This document shows, in pieces, positions 24,417 through 35,011 of a stretch of DNA of 64,000 nucleotides (position 1 is the stretch's first letter; every line of letters begins with the position of its first letter). Below the pieces are notes generated by a model. It had not been told where the DNA came from and did not search any database. It saw only the letters and a list, made by a program, of their open reading frames with translations. The DNA lies in the NCBI GenBank assembly GCA_003543235.1, contig DPJA01000009.1, forward strand, positions 124,001-188,000. The letters run 5' to 3'. Source of the stretch: Lachnospiraceae bacterium (GTDB lineage: Bacteria > Bacillota > Clostridia > Lachnospirales > Anaerotignaceae). The position numbers and the translations under genes were made by a program.

Positions 24417-24857
24417 TTATTTTGTTATTATATCTGCTGTTTCGGTAATATATTGCTTAAGCTTTGTTATACATTTTTCATAAATTTCAAGGTCACACCC
24501 ATAAGGGTCAATAATATCCTCTTCGCCATGGCCTGCATACTCTGCCAATGTAAACACGGGTACGCCAAGGCTGTTAAAGGCATTTGCTATAGCCTGTTTG
24601 TGTCCAATTGTCATAGCAAATATTATGTCTGCCTCTTTAACAAGATTTTGAGTAATTTGTGTTGCCCTGTGTTCCTTTAAATCAAACCCTAGTTTTTTGG
24701 CCGCCAAAATAGCATTTTCACTTGCAGGCTCGTTTTCTGTTACGCTAAGCCCCGCCGACATAATGTTGTATTTATCCTCAGGAAATATGCTTTTTGCAAT
24801 CGCCTCTGCCATGGGGCTTCGGCAAGTATTGCCAGTACATACAAATAATATATTCAT
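24417..24857 (-). CDS. Low-molecular-weight protein phosphatase (YwlE type)
   Basis: 146 residues. The catalytic loop FVCTGNTCRSPMAE lies at residues 4-17 and the general-acid DPYG near 113. In Bacillus the homologue YwlE removes phosphate from arginine; the Thr in CTGNTCRS fits that subgroup, but tyrosine phosphatase activity cannot be excluded. ATG 24857 with GAGGTG upstream is the start; that site overlaps the stop of the Sua5 gene, so the two are translationally coupled. Confidence 0.92.
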   Translation of the reverse strand: MNILFVCTGNTCRSPMAEAIAKSIFPEDKYNIMSAGLSVTENEPASENAILAAKKLGFDLKEHRATQITQNLVKEADIIFAMTIGHKQAIANAFNSLGVPVFTLAEYAGHGEEDIIDPYGCDLEIYEKCITKLKQYITETADIITK

Positions 24858-24861
24858 ACTC

Positions 24862-25914
24862 TCACACCTCAATATAGTTGTAGCCTGCAGCCTTATTCAG
24901 TCTATTCATAATGGCAAGTCCTTCTCCTGTTTCAGCGAAAACCTCAGAGTATACAATGTCTGCCGCAAAAAAATCGAACTTTCTAAGTATTTTAAACAAG
25001 CTTGCTCCTATGGCAATTTCATCATTTCTTGCCCCAACCGAAAGCACAATATCTGCCTTGTATCTATCTTTTGTTTCGTCTGTTGCCATAACCCCTACTT
25101 TAAGACCTTTAGCCTGATTTTCTGCTACCAAGCTATTTATTTTTTCAACAACAACACTCGTTTCACCCTTAACCAGAATAACCTGTGCTTTAGGTGAATA
25201 ATGTGTATATTTCATTCCAGGAGCTTTTGGTACAGCATTTGATGTTCCTCTAGCTAAAATTGCAGGGTCAACTTCAGCATAACCCAATAAATCCACCAGC
25301 ATTTCTTTTGTAATTGCACCAGGGCGAAGAATAACTGCAACATCGCCAGTCACATCTACAATTGTACTTTCAAGTCCAAAATCTGTTGAGCCACCATCAA
25401 TAATCATTTCAACCTTGCCATCAAGGTCAAATTTCACATGGGATGCCTTTGTAGGGCTTGGCTTCCCTGATGAATTTGCACTTGGTGCAGCAATAGGCAG
25501 CTTGCTTTCCCTAATAAGCTCTCTTGCGACCATATTTGAGGGAAATCGTACACCTACGGTATCCAAACCACCTGTAACAGAATTTGGTACACATGGTTTT
25601 TTCTTAAAAATAAGCGTAAGTGGCCCTGGCCAAAAAGCATCCATAACTTTCTTTGCCAAAGCTGGAACCTCTTCAACAATCTGCTCAAGCTGTGCAAAAT
25701 CACCAATATGAAGAATAAGCGGGTTGTCCGATGGCCTTCCCTTTGCCTCATATATCTTCTTGCACGCCTCTTCAGAAAGTCCGTTAGCTCCAAGCCCATA
25801 CACCGTTTCTGTAGGAAAAGCCACCAGGCCTCCCCTTTGGAGAATACCGGCGGCTTCTTTAATTATTTCACTGTCAATATTCAGATTATCTATTTTTCTG
25901 ATTAGTGTTTCCAT
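24862..25914 (-). CDS. L-threonylcarbamoyladenylate synthase (Sua5 type)
   Basis: First step of t6A37 tRNA modification: Thr + bicarbonate + ATP to threonylcarbamoyl-AMP. 350 residues: the YrdC domain (about 1-215) with GGLVAFPTETVYGLGAN near residues 28-44, KGRPSDNPL near 58 and APSANSSGKPSPT near 142-154, then the C-terminal Sua5 domain typical of the long form. Corresponds to ywlC in Bacillus and is placed beside the ywlE homologue in the same order. Confidence 0.95.
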   Translation of the reverse strand: METLIRKIDNLNIDSEIIKEAAGILQRGGLVAFPTETVYGLGANGLSEEACKKIYEAKGRPSDNPLILHIGDFAQLEQIVEEVPALAKKVMDAFWPGPLTLIFKKKPCVPNSVTGGLDTVGVRFPSNMVARELIRESKLPIAAPSANSSGKPSPTKASHVKFDLDGKVEMIIDGGSTDFGLESTIVDVTGDVAVILRPGAITKEMLVDLLGYAEVDPAILARGTSNAVPKAPGMKYTHYSPKAQVILVKGETSVVVEKINSLVAENQAKGLKVGVMATDETKDRYKADIVLSVGARNDEIAIGASLFKILRKFDFFAADIVYSEVFAETGEGLAIMNRLNKAAGYNYIEV

Positions 25915-25917
25915 AAA

Positions 25918-26412
25918 TTATGCTCCGCAACATTTTTTATACTTTTTGCCGCTTCCGCAAGGACATGGGTCGTTACGTCCTATTTTATCTCCTTTAACTA
26001 CTGTTCTTGCCATTTTCTGCTGGCTAAAAAGCACTTTTCTTTCAGCTTCTGTAAATACATTGTCCCACTGAGGAAGTGTAAAAAGATGCTCAGCCTTATA
26101 TTCAACCATTTTTTTGTAAAGTTTCTCAAAATCAATAACTATTTCAATATCAGAATTATCATCCAATTCATCCATTTTGTATGGATTTGGAAGAATATCG
26201 TTAATACCATCAACAAAAGCAACCATATGCTCAATGCTCATGTCAAATTTCTTTCCAAGCTCTTTAATTGTACCTTTAATTTCTGTTACCTTTTCTTCAA
26301 GAATGTATTCGTATATTTTCTGCTCTTTTGGCAGATATTCATTCCAAATAGGCTCAACACTTTTGCCCTCATCAGTAAAAGCTTTTTTTATCCAATCTTC
26401 GTAAACACTCAT
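25918..26412 (-). CDS. SEC-C motif protein
   Basis: 164 residues. The C-terminus is a canonical SEC-C zinc motif, [19 protein letters not shown], as at the end of SecA. The N-terminal 140 residues are acidic and helical without a recognised domain. It lies three bases upstream of the Sua5 gene on the same strand and may be in its transcript. Function unknown; a protein- or ribosome-binding zinc module is plausible. Confidence 0.85.
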   Translation of the reverse strand: MSVYEDWIKKAFTDEGKSVEPIWNEYLPKEQKIYEYILEEKVTEIKGTIKELGKKFDMSIEHMVAFVDGINDILPNPYKMDELDDNSDIEIVIDFEKLYKKMVEYKAEHLFTLPQWDNVFTEAERKVLFSQQKMARTVVKGDKIGRNDPCPCGSGKKYKKCCGA

Positions 26413-26511
26413 TTAATTCTCTCCTTTTGCCTCAATGCTTTTTATTCCAATTGAAATAATAATATATTATAACACTTTATGCAACAAAAAACATCAGCAT
26501 TTTTCCCTCTT

Positions 26512-26997
26512 TTATGTGACAACGCATTTATTACGGTTTATAATCATGTTTTTTTCTGCTTCGTTTCGTTTCACAACAACAACATCCACAGGCAAATTAA
26601 TATTTTCAAGAACAATCTTTAACTTCTTTTCAATTTCCTTTTGAGTTGCTATGTTGTCCATAGGTGGCTCGCCCAAAACCATTTTGGTTATACCTTTGTC
26701 ATTAACAAATTGACCTATACATTCTGTTATATGCTCGTCACAGTAAAAATGTATCATTCCACCTTTTTTAGAGCCGTAATCAAACAATTCCTCCAAAAGC
26801 TTCGGTGTATCAGCATTGTTAAAAATACTGTCGCCACGTTGAACGTGAATAATATGTAGTTCACCGTTAGCCTTGCTTGCAACCTTAGCACCTTCATCTA
26901 TAAGCCTTTTAGAGTTGCACTGTGCAGTAATACACACCAGAACTCTTTCAATACCATCGTTTGTTTTCATAAAAACATCTTCTATTTCTCTTATCAT
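26512..26997 (-). CDS. Universal-stress-protein-like (KdpD USP type) domain protein
   Basis: 161 residues with the Rossmann-like USP pattern: RVLVCITAQCNSKRLIDEGAKVASKANGELHIIHVQ near residues 18-53, and KMVLGEPPMDN near 103-113, which resembles the nucleotide loop of the KdpD USP domain. No sensor kinase is attached and no kdp genes are near. ATG 26997 has GGAGGT. The role is probably nucleotide binding; more cannot be said. Confidence 0.78.
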   Translation of the reverse strand: MIREIEDVFMKTNDGIERVLVCITAQCNSKRLIDEGAKVASKANGELHIIHVQRGDSIFNNADTPKLLEELFDYGSKKGGMIHFYCDEHITECIGQFVNDKGITKMVLGEPPMDNIATQKEIEKKLKIVLENINLPVDVVVVKRNEAEKNMIINRNKCVVT

Positions 26998-27127
26998 TTA
27001 TTTTACCTCCATAAAATCGGATACAAATTACATCTGCCAATCTCACTATAATGCAATATACGTAAAATATGATAAATAGTCGGTGAATATAATGTTAACA
27101 AAATGTAAATAAAATTCATAAAAACGA

Positions 27128-27155
27128 GACAACCATAGCCTTAACCAAGTTGCCC
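27128..27155 (-). terminator. Possible weak terminator of pyrG
   Basis: On the minus strand GGCAAC pairs with GTTGTC around a 15-base loop, followed by TCGTTTTTATG. The stem is short. Confidence 0.3.
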
Positions 27156-27165
27156 CATTATTTTA

Positions 27166-28776
<1,611 letters not shown>

Positions 28777-28938
28777 TCAATATCCTCCTAAATGTAGAAC
28801 CTTCTCCTATTTGCATAAGATAGACATACTATCCGCAAATTTTATCACTTTAATTATATTATCATATTTTTCTCTTTTCCTCAACAAAAATGCTGTCAGT
28901 TTTTCTTAAATAACAAAGAATGTTTTAGTGCATTTTTT

Positions 28939-28966
28939 AAGACCGTAAGGCAATGCCCACGGTCTT
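28939..28966. terminator. Hairpin after the cyclophilin gene
   Basis: AAGACCGT at 28939-28946 pairs with ACGGTCTT at 28959-28966, with an inner GG/CC pair. It sits just past the stop. On the minus strand the stem is followed by A residues rather than T residues, so it is an atypical terminator. Confidence 0.45.
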
Positions 28967-28971
28967 TGTAA

Positions 28972-29847
28972 TTACTCACCGTAATTAATAATTTCAATTT
29001 TTTCAACAATAACATCTTTCAATGGCTTGTCATTTTCATCTTTTTCAACCTTTGCAATAGCATCCACTACATCAAGCCCTTCAAATGCCTGTCCAAAAAT
29101 TGTATATCCATAATCAAGCTCAGGTGTACCGCCAAGTTCCTCATATTTTTTCTGCACCACATCAGAATAATTTGTGCGGAAAATTTTGTTTGTTGATTGA
29201 TTATATAAAAGCTTGCTGTTGCCATATTGGTCTGTAACTTGCTTAACATAATCAAAATATCCATCAGAAATCTTAGCTTTCTGAACAATGTAAAACTGGC
29301 TTCCATTAGTATCTGCACCACTGTTTGCCATTGCCAGTGCACCCCTAAAATGATACATATTAGGTGAAAATTCATCTTCAAACGTTCCGCCCCAAATACT
29401 TTCTCCGCCTGTTCCTGTTCCCTCAGGGTCACCACCCTGTATCATAAAATCATTTATAACCCTATGGAAAGTAAGCCCATCATAATATCCTTTTTTAGCA
29501 AGTGCAATAAAATTTTCCACTGCCTTAGGTGCTTCAAGAGGACAAAATTTAACTTTAATTTCACCAAGACTTGTTGTAATAACGGCTATTTCTTCACCTT
29601 TTTGTGGCTCATCTAACTGAGGCATTGCATCGGTGGTTTTCAAAAGCTTTGCTGCATATTCATCATTTTCAGTTTCAACCTCTTCACCTATTGTTTCGTT
29701 GCTGGCGTCATCTGCCTTTGTTTGTGCTGTGTCACCTGTTACATTTGTTGTATTTGCTGTATCCGTTTTATTTGTTTTATCCGAAGTTCCTGCACACCCT
29801 GTAAAAAACACTGCCAGTGTAAGTGCCAAATATAAAAATCTTTTCAT
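28972..29847 (-). CDS. Lipoprotein peptidyl-prolyl cis-trans isomerase (cyclophilin)
   Basis: Extracytoplasmic foldase. 291 residues: a lipoprotein signal peptide with FFTGC (Cys about residue 18), a Thr/Asp/Asn-rich linker to about residue 85, and a cyclophilin domain with GYYDGLTFHRVINDFMIQGGDPEGTGTGG near 120-150, ALAMANSGADTNGSQFYIV near 175-193 and YTIFGQAFEGLDVVDAIA near 250-267. The key Arg of FHRV and Gln of SQFYI are present. An unusual 30-residue insertion (YVKQVTDQYGNSKLL...) precedes the last part. Confidence 0.94.
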   Translation of the reverse strand: MKRFLYLALTLAVFFTGCAGTSDKTNKTDTANTTNVTGDTAQTKADDASNETIGEEVETENDEYAAKLLKTTDAMPQLDEPQKGEEIAVITTSLGEIKVKFCPLEAPKAVENFIALAKKGYYDGLTFHRVINDFMIQGGDPEGTGTGGESIWGGTFEDEFSPNMYHFRGALAMANSGADTNGSQFYIVQKAKISDGYFDYVKQVTDQYGNSKLLYNQSTNKIFRTNYSDVVQKKYEELGGTPELDYGYTIFGQAFEGLDVVDAIAKVEKDENDKPLKDVIVEKIEIINYGE

Positions 29848-29955
29848 TTTATACCTCCTCTAAACATATTTAAGCTTGCTAAATTTTAAGTCAATATACC
29901 TCATTTGTCAAACACATTTCCTTTACAAGTTTCTTAAGCCAAAATTTTGAACCCA

Positions 29956-31026
29956 TCACTTTTCCCCTGCATACCCTCTTATTAACTGCATAACTGCCTC
30001 AACGCCGTCGGTATGCCCGCTTTTGTTCATTTTTTCTACATATGTGTACCTGTTTTTATATAATGTATATATTGCACTTGTTAATGTTTTTTCAGACATT
30101 TTATCTTCATCCAAACCCATGGCAAAACCTTGCTTTTCAAAGCTTTTTGCATTAAGTATCTGGTCACCACGGCTAGCCCTTGCAGAAAGAGGTATTAACA
30201 ACGATGGTTTTTTCAATGCTAAAAATTCTGATATTGAATTTGAGCCTGCCCTAGAAACCACAATATCTGCCGCCGCAAAAATATGAGGCAATTCATGTGA
30301 CACATATTCAAACTGCTTATATCCTTGGGTATTTATAAGGCTATTATCAACATTGCCCTTGCCACAGATATGCACAAGGTCAAATTCCTTTAAAATCACA
30401 TTCAAAGCACCACGCAGACAGTTGTTTATTTTAACCGCCCCAAGGCTTCCACCCATCATCATGATTACTGGTTTTTTACCGCTGAAACCACATATCTCAA
30501 GGCCCTTTTGTCTTTCTCCTTTAAAAAGTTGACTTCGTATGGGCGTACCTGTGTTTATGCCTTTTTGTCCTTTAATATAACCAACTGTTTCTGGAAATGT
30601 AGTGCATACATTTTTGGCAAACGGAATAGCAATTTTGTTTGCAAGCCCTGGCGTAATGTCGGATTCATGCACAATAATAGGCACACCATTAAGCTTTGCC
30701 CCCAAAACAACAGGCACTGCAACAAACCCGCCCTTGCTAAATACCAGGTCTGGCTTAATACGCCTTATAAGTCTTGTTGCCTCTTTTATTCCTTTTATAA
30801 CTTTAAAAATATCTGTAAGGTTTTCCCTGGATAGATACCTCCTAAGCTTACCCGATGACACTGAATAATAATCTATGTTTTCTTTTTCAATTAGCTCTTT
30901 CTCTATTCCATTTTTTGTACCAATATATTTTATGTCCCATCCCTCTTTTAAAAGAACTGGTATAAGGGCAAGGTTTGGTGTAACATGACCTGCTGTACCT
31001 CCACCTGTAAGCACTATAGTTTTCAC
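29956..31026 (-). CDS. murG: MurG: UDP-GlcNAc:lipid I N-acetylglucosaminyltransferase
   Basis: Makes lipid II at the inner face of the membrane. 356 residues: N-terminal glycine loop LTGGGTAGHVTPN at 5-17, GGFVAVPVVLGAKLNGVPIIVHESD near 99-123 and the C-terminal donor site GGSLGAVKINN near 190-200 and SRAGSNSISEFLALKKPSLLIPL near 258-280. It starts at GTG 31026 with GGAGATGG upstream. It lies outside the usual division and wall cluster, alone on the minus strand here. Confidence 0.96.
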   Translation of the reverse strand: MKTIVLTGGGTAGHVTPNLALIPVLLKEGWDIKYIGTKNGIEKELIEKENIDYYSVSSGKLRRYLSRENLTDIFKVIKGIKEATRLIRRIKPDLVFSKGGFVAVPVVLGAKLNGVPIIVHESDITPGLANKIAIPFAKNVCTTFPETVGYIKGQKGINTGTPIRSQLFKGERQKGLEICGFSGKKPVIMMMGGSLGAVKINNCLRGALNVILKEFDLVHICGKGNVDNSLINTQGYKQFEYVSHELPHIFAAADIVVSRAGSNSISEFLALKKPSLLIPLSARASRGDQILNAKSFEKQGFAMGLDEDKMSEKTLTSAIYTLYKNRYTYVEKMNKSGHTDGVEAVMQLIRGYAGEK

Positions 31027-31182
31027 TTTACCATCTCCAAATCAATATAAACATTAATATCTATCAATTCACTATATTAACAGAAATATATATGGTATTC
31101 CACTAAAATTTAGTTATTGCAGTAATGTTTTATGTCCAAAGGAATATAATTTTATAAAATCCATTATTAAGGAGTGTTTCCC

Positions 31183-31656
31183 ATGTATCCATACAATATT
31201 GATAAACCAATACAAAAAGCAACTGCCCAAGGTACCTTTCCAGAGCCAATTCCCAACGATGAGCGTCTTTTAGAGCTTATGTTAATGGCCATGCAAGACG
31301 AAGTTAATGATGCGGAAAAATACAGAGAAATGTCTAACGTCACAACCGACGAGGAGGACAAGGATATTTTTCGCACTATGTACCTTGAAAACGCGCGTCA
31401 TAAAGTCTTATTAGGCGAGATGTACTCTCATCTTTCAGGTGTTGATGCACCCGAACTAACGCCAGAACCTAATGAAGAAACATTAAGCCATTATGAACAG
31501 CTTAGAAAAAATGTAGCCAGTGAAATAGAATCGGCAAAATTCTACAGAGATTTGTCAACGCTAGTAGATGATAGTGACTCAAAACATATGCTGTCAAGCA
31601 TTCTTAGCGACAAGCAGAATAATTCTATTTTAAATATGTATCTACTTACTAAGTAA
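31183..31656 (+). CDS. Ferritin-like protein with degenerate iron-site motifs
   Basis: 157 residues forming a four-helix ferritin/rubrerythrin-like fold. The family plan is seen in LMLMAMQDEVNDAEKYREMS and YLENARHKVLLGEMYSHLSG, then a second pair EIESAKFYRDLS and ILSDKQNNSILNMYLL. Where relatives have ExxH, helix 2 reads NARH and helix 4 KQNN, so at least three iron ligands appear to be missing. ATG 31183 with AAGGAG is preferred over GTG 31174 inside that site. Plus strand, single gene; role unknown. Confidence 0.8.
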   Translation: MYPYNIDKPIQKATAQGTFPEPIPNDERLLELMLMAMQDEVNDAEKYREMSNVTTDEEDKDIFRTMYLENARHKVLLGEMYSHLSGVDAPELTPEPNEETLSHYEQLRKNVASEIESAKFYRDLSTLVDDSDSKHMLSSILSDKQNNSILNMYLLTK

Positions 31657-31734
31657 GACTTCCATTAAAAAAATATCCGTGGTATACTTTACCTGTTATG
31701 GCTGAATTTACAAACAAAGGAGGTAATATATATC

Positions 31735-32145
31735 ATGGATAATTGTATTTTTTGCAAAATAATAAGTGGCGACATTCCATCGGCAACTATTTTTGAAAAC
31801 GATGAATTCAAGGTTATTTTAGACCGTTTTCCTGGCAACCAGGGTCATGTGCTTATAATGCCAAAGCAACACTGTGCTAATATATTTGATATAGACTCTG
31901 ACAAAGCTGGAAGGCTTTTCTCTCTTGCTGTTAAAATTGCAGGCGTCATGAAAAAAACTCTAGGCTTTACAGACATGAACGTATTACAAAATAACGGTGA
32001 AATAGCGGGGCAAACTGTTCCTCACTTCCATCTGCATCTTATACCTCGATACGAAAACGACGGTGTACAAATCAAATGGAAACAGCTTGACCTTACAGAT
32101 GAGCAAATTGAAAACGTAAGAAAAAAAATATCAGAAAATCTTTAA
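31735..32145 (+). CDS. HIT-family nucleotide-binding protein
   Basis: 136 residues, the Hint-type protein found across bacteria. It opens CIFCKIISGDIPSATIFEND (4-23) and carries the catalytic triad HFHLHLIPR near residues 103-111. Likely hydrolyses nucleoside phosphoramidates or adenylates; the substrate is unknown. A GGAGG site precedes the ATG. It is followed 46 bases later by carbonic anhydrase. Confidence 0.95.
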   Translation: MDNCIFCKIISGDIPSATIFENDEFKVILDRFPGNQGHVLIMPKQHCANIFDIDSDKAGRLFSLAVKIAGVMKKTLGFTDMNVLQNNGEIAGQTVPHFHLHLIPRYENDGVQIKWKQLDLTDEQIENVRKKISENL

Positions 32146-32191
32146 AAGCAAAATTACTATTATGACATCATTTTAAAGGAGAAAACACTTT

Positions 32192-32734
32192 ATGATAAAT
32201 GAAATATTAAAGTACAATAAAGCTTTTGTTGAAAACAAAGAATATGAAAAATATATTACCAGCAAATACCCAAATAAAAAGGTAGCCATTGTTTCTTGCA
32301 TGGATACAAGATTAACCGAACTGTTGCCTGCAGCTTTGGGACTTAAAAATGGTGATGCCAAAATCATCAAAAATGCAGGAGGTATCATTTCACACCCCTT
32401 TGGAAGTGCAATGCGAAGCCTATTAATTGGTATTTATGAATTAGATGTGCAGGAAATTTTAGTAGTTGGTCACACAGATTGTGGTGCTAGACATACAGAC
32501 AGTAAAAAAATGTTAGAAAAAATGAAAGCTCAGGGAATTGTGCAAAAAGACATTGACCTTTTACAATACTATGGCATTAATTTCGATTCATGGCTTAGTG
32601 GTTTTATAGATTTAGATGTTTCTATTAAGAAATCCGTAGAAATCATACGCAAACATCCTTTGGTTCCAGAAAGCGTAATGGTCTATGGCTTAATAATAGA
32701 TTCCGTGACAGGCGAATTGCAAAGAATAGATTAA
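32192..32734 (+). CDS. Beta-class carbonic anhydrase
   Basis: 180 residues. Zinc ligands and dyad are visible: SCMDTRL near residues 34-40 (Cys, Asp, Arg) and VGHTDCGARH near 92-101 (His, Cys). IIKNAGGIISHPFGSAMRSL and YGLIIDSVTGEL are typical of the short clade common in Firmicutes. Catalyses CO2 hydration in the cytoplasm. AAGGAG precedes the ATG. Confidence 0.95.
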   Translation: MINEILKYNKAFVENKEYEKYITSKYPNKKVAIVSCMDTRLTELLPAALGLKNGDAKIIKNAGGIISHPFGSAMRSLLIGIYELDVQEILVVGHTDCGARHTDSKKMLEKMKAQGIVQKDIDLLQYYGINFDSWLSGFIDLDVSIKKSVEIIRKHPLVPESVMVYGLIIDSVTGELQRID

Positions 32735-32761
32735 ACTGAATGTATTATAAATGATTCTTCT

Positions 32762-32801
32762 GGCAAGCGTTATTATGTGGACATCCCTTGTAACGCTTGC
32801 C
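32762..32801. other. Hairpin between carbonic anhydrase and recO
   Basis: A perfect 11-bp stem GGCAAGCGTTA (32762-32772 with 32791-32801) and an 18-base loop. It lies between converging genes, yet neither strand has a T-run. It may still end both transcripts or protect the 3' ends. Confidence 0.5.
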
Positions 32802-32808
32802 ATGGTAT

Positions 32809-33564
32809 CTATAATTCCTCAGCTGTACAGCTTTTTGCAAAAGCAAGGGTATAAAAATTTTGACCTATATGCTCGGCTACATAGTCCTCCAATATAAGCC
32901 TTAACTGACAACGCACCTCATCCGAAACCTTGAAAGAAAACAACCTGTTATCATTGCTTTTAAGTACATAGTTAATAACTTTGTAGGTTCCTTCCAAAAG
33001 GGCGAAAACTCTGTTGGCACTTTTTTTGCATTTGCCGCATATTATTCCTCCATCATCTGAACAGAAAAAAGCCTCTCCCTCAATATAGTTTCCGCAGCAG
33101 CTGCATCTGTCACCCTCGTCAAAAAAACCACTCAGCTGTAAATATTTTATTTCAAATATGCTTACGGCTAACAAAACATCAATATCAGTCTTTGCAATAA
33201 TCCACAAGGTTTTTAAAGTCAGTTTAAGCACCTCCTCACAGTTCATACTTTCAAAAACTGTTTTTTCCAACAATTCCATAATGTATGCACTGTAAGAAAG
33301 CTTGTTAATATCATTTCTAAGGCTATAAAAGCTTTCAATTATCTCTGTAGATGTAACAGAATTAAATCCTCGTCCCTCATAGACAACGAACTCACTATAG
33401 CAAAACATCTGTGTGGTGGCAAGATGTTTGCTTTTAGTATTTTTACCGCCCTTTACAGTCAAGTTTATTTTGCCCTTTTCACCTGTAAGAACAACAATTT
33501 TTTTGCTGCTTTCGCCACTTTGATATTCTTTTAAAACTATTCCTTTAAGCTTTTCTATGCTCAT
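32809..33564 (-). CDS. recO: DNA repair protein RecO
   Basis: Mediates RecA loading with RecF/RecR. 251 residues: an N-terminal OB fold (KLKGIVLKEYQSGESSKKIVVLTGEKGKINLTVKGG) and a C-terminal zinc-binding domain with CSCCGNYIEG and CGKCKKS near residues 154-178. It follows era 24 bases downstream, the standard era-recO order. Confidence 0.95.
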   Translation of the reverse strand: MSIEKLKGIVLKEYQSGESSKKIVVLTGEKGKINLTVKGGKNTKSKHLATTQMFCYSEFVVYEGRGFNSVTSTEIIESFYSLRNDINKLSYSAYIMELLEKTVFESMNCEEVLKLTLKTLWIIAKTDIDVLLAVSIFEIKYLQLSGFFDEGDRCSCCGNYIEGEAFFCSDDGGIICGKCKKSANRVFALLEGTYKVINYVLKSNDNRLFSFKVSDEVRCQLRLILEDYVAEHIGQNFYTLAFAKSCTAEEL

Positions 33565-33588
33565 TTTTTTAACCCCAAGATGTGTTAA

Positions 33589-34497
33589 TTATATATTTCT
33601 TTGGTCATAACCAAAGTTTTTAAGTAAAAAGTCGCTGTCACGCCAATCCTTTTTAACCTTAATCCAAATTTGCAAATTAATAGGAGAACCCAAAATAGCA
33701 GAAATATCGCCCCTTGCCCTTGTACCTATTTTTTTAAGCATAGAACCCTGTTTACCTATTATTATTCCCTTGTGGGAGTCTTTTTCACAATAAATAGTTG
33801 CCTCAACGTCTACCAAATCCTTGTCTTTTCTCTTTTTCATTGCAGAAATTTCCACCGCAATACCATGTGGAATTTCCTCTTGCAAAAGCTGTAACGCCTT
33901 TTCTCGTATAATTTCGGCAGCAATCTGTCTTTCTGGTTGGTCTGTAACCATATCCTCTGGAAAATACTGTGGGCCTTCTGGAAGATATTTTTTAATAACC
34001 TCCATAAGCTGGTCTGTATTTTCGCCCATCTTTGCTGAAACAGGAATAATCTCCGCAAAGTCATATAGACTTCTGAACATATCCATTACCGTAAGAATTT
34101 TAGATTTTTCTATTGTGTCAATTTTATTAATAATAAGTATAACCGGTGTTTTAATCCCTTGCAGACGTTCTATTACATACCTGTCCATTTCAAGAACTCT
34201 GTCTGTAGGTTCAACAAGCATTAGCACTGCATCCACCTCGTTAAGGGTAGTTTCAGCCGCCTTAACCATATAATTTCCCAGCTTGTGCTTTGGTCTGTGT
34301 ATGCCTGGTGTATCTATAAATATAACCTGAAAATCCTCTTTTGTAAGAATTGATTGTATTCTGTTACGTGTTGTTTGTGGCTTAGGGGAAATAATAGCTA
34401 TTTTTTCTCCTATAAGTTTGTTCATTAAAGTAGACTTTCCAACATTTGGTCTTCCTACCAATGAAATAAATCCTGAATAAAATTTGCTTTTTGCCAA
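33589..34497 (-). CDS. era: GTPase Era
   Basis: Assembles the 30S subunit. 302 residues: P-loop GRPNVGKST near 15-23, switch DTPGIHRPKHKLG near 61-73, NKID near 124-127, and a C-terminal KH domain with GKQGSMLKKIGTRARGDI near 245-262. It starts at TTG 34497 with GAGGAGA upstream. In the conserved ybeY-cdd-era-recO order. Confidence 0.97.
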   Translation of the reverse strand: MAKSKFYSGFISLVGRPNVGKSTLMNKLIGEKIAIISPKPQTTRNRIQSILTKEDFQVIFIDTPGIHRPKHKLGNYMVKAAETTLNEVDAVLMLVEPTDRVLEMDRYVIERLQGIKTPVILIINKIDTIEKSKILTVMDMFRSLYDFAEIIPVSAKMGENTDQLMEVIKKYLPEGPQYFPEDMVTDQPERQIAAEIIREKALQLLQEEIPHGIAVEISAMKKRKDKDLVDVEATIYCEKDSHKGIIIGKQGSMLKKIGTRARGDISAILGSPINLQIWIKVKKDWRDSDFLLKNFGYDQRNI

Positions 34498-34611
34498 AAT
34501 AATGTTCTCCTCTCAATTATAGGAAACTGCCATTCAATTTCCTATTCAACTGCCTTAGGCACTACGTTATCAATTAAATTTATTGCCCTTCTGTTTACCT
34601 AATAATATTTC

Positions 34612-34992
34612 TTACCTCACAAAGGCTTTTGGCAGTAATTCCTCCACCGAAAACTCCTTTATTATACCTTCTTTGTCCTCTAAAATCACCATTCCACCAC
34701 GCATAAACTCAGCCATTACTTGCCTGCAAATTCCACATGGAAATGTTAAATCTTGTGCTGTGGAAACAATAGCAATTTTTTTAAACTCAATTTCCCCTTC
34801 AGAAACGCCCTTAAACATTGCAGTTCTTTCAGCACAATTGGTTGCCCCATAAGACACATTTTCTATATTGCATCCCGTATATACCGTTCCTTTTTTACCA
34901 ACTACTGCCGCACCAACCTTAAAGGAAGAATATGGTGCATAAGCATTCTCCATAGCTTGCTTAGCAAGGTTAATTAACTCCCTGTTTTCCAT
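34612..34992 (-). CDS. cdd: Cytidine deaminase
   Basis: Salvage: cytidine to uridine. 126 residues; zinc site CNIENVSYGATNCAERTA near residues 40-57 (Cys, Glu) and PCGICRQVMAEF near 84-95. It lies between ybeY and era as in Bacillus, but the dgkA gene usually found before cdd is missing. Confidence 0.96.
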   Translation of the reverse strand: MENRELINLAKQAMENAYAPYSSFKVGAAVVGKKGTVYTGCNIENVSYGATNCAERTAMFKGVSEGEIEFKKIAIVSTAQDLTFPCGICRQVMAEFMRGGMVILEDKEGIIKEFSVEELLPKAFVR

Positions 34993-35011
34993 TTAATCAC
35001 TCCAATTTACA

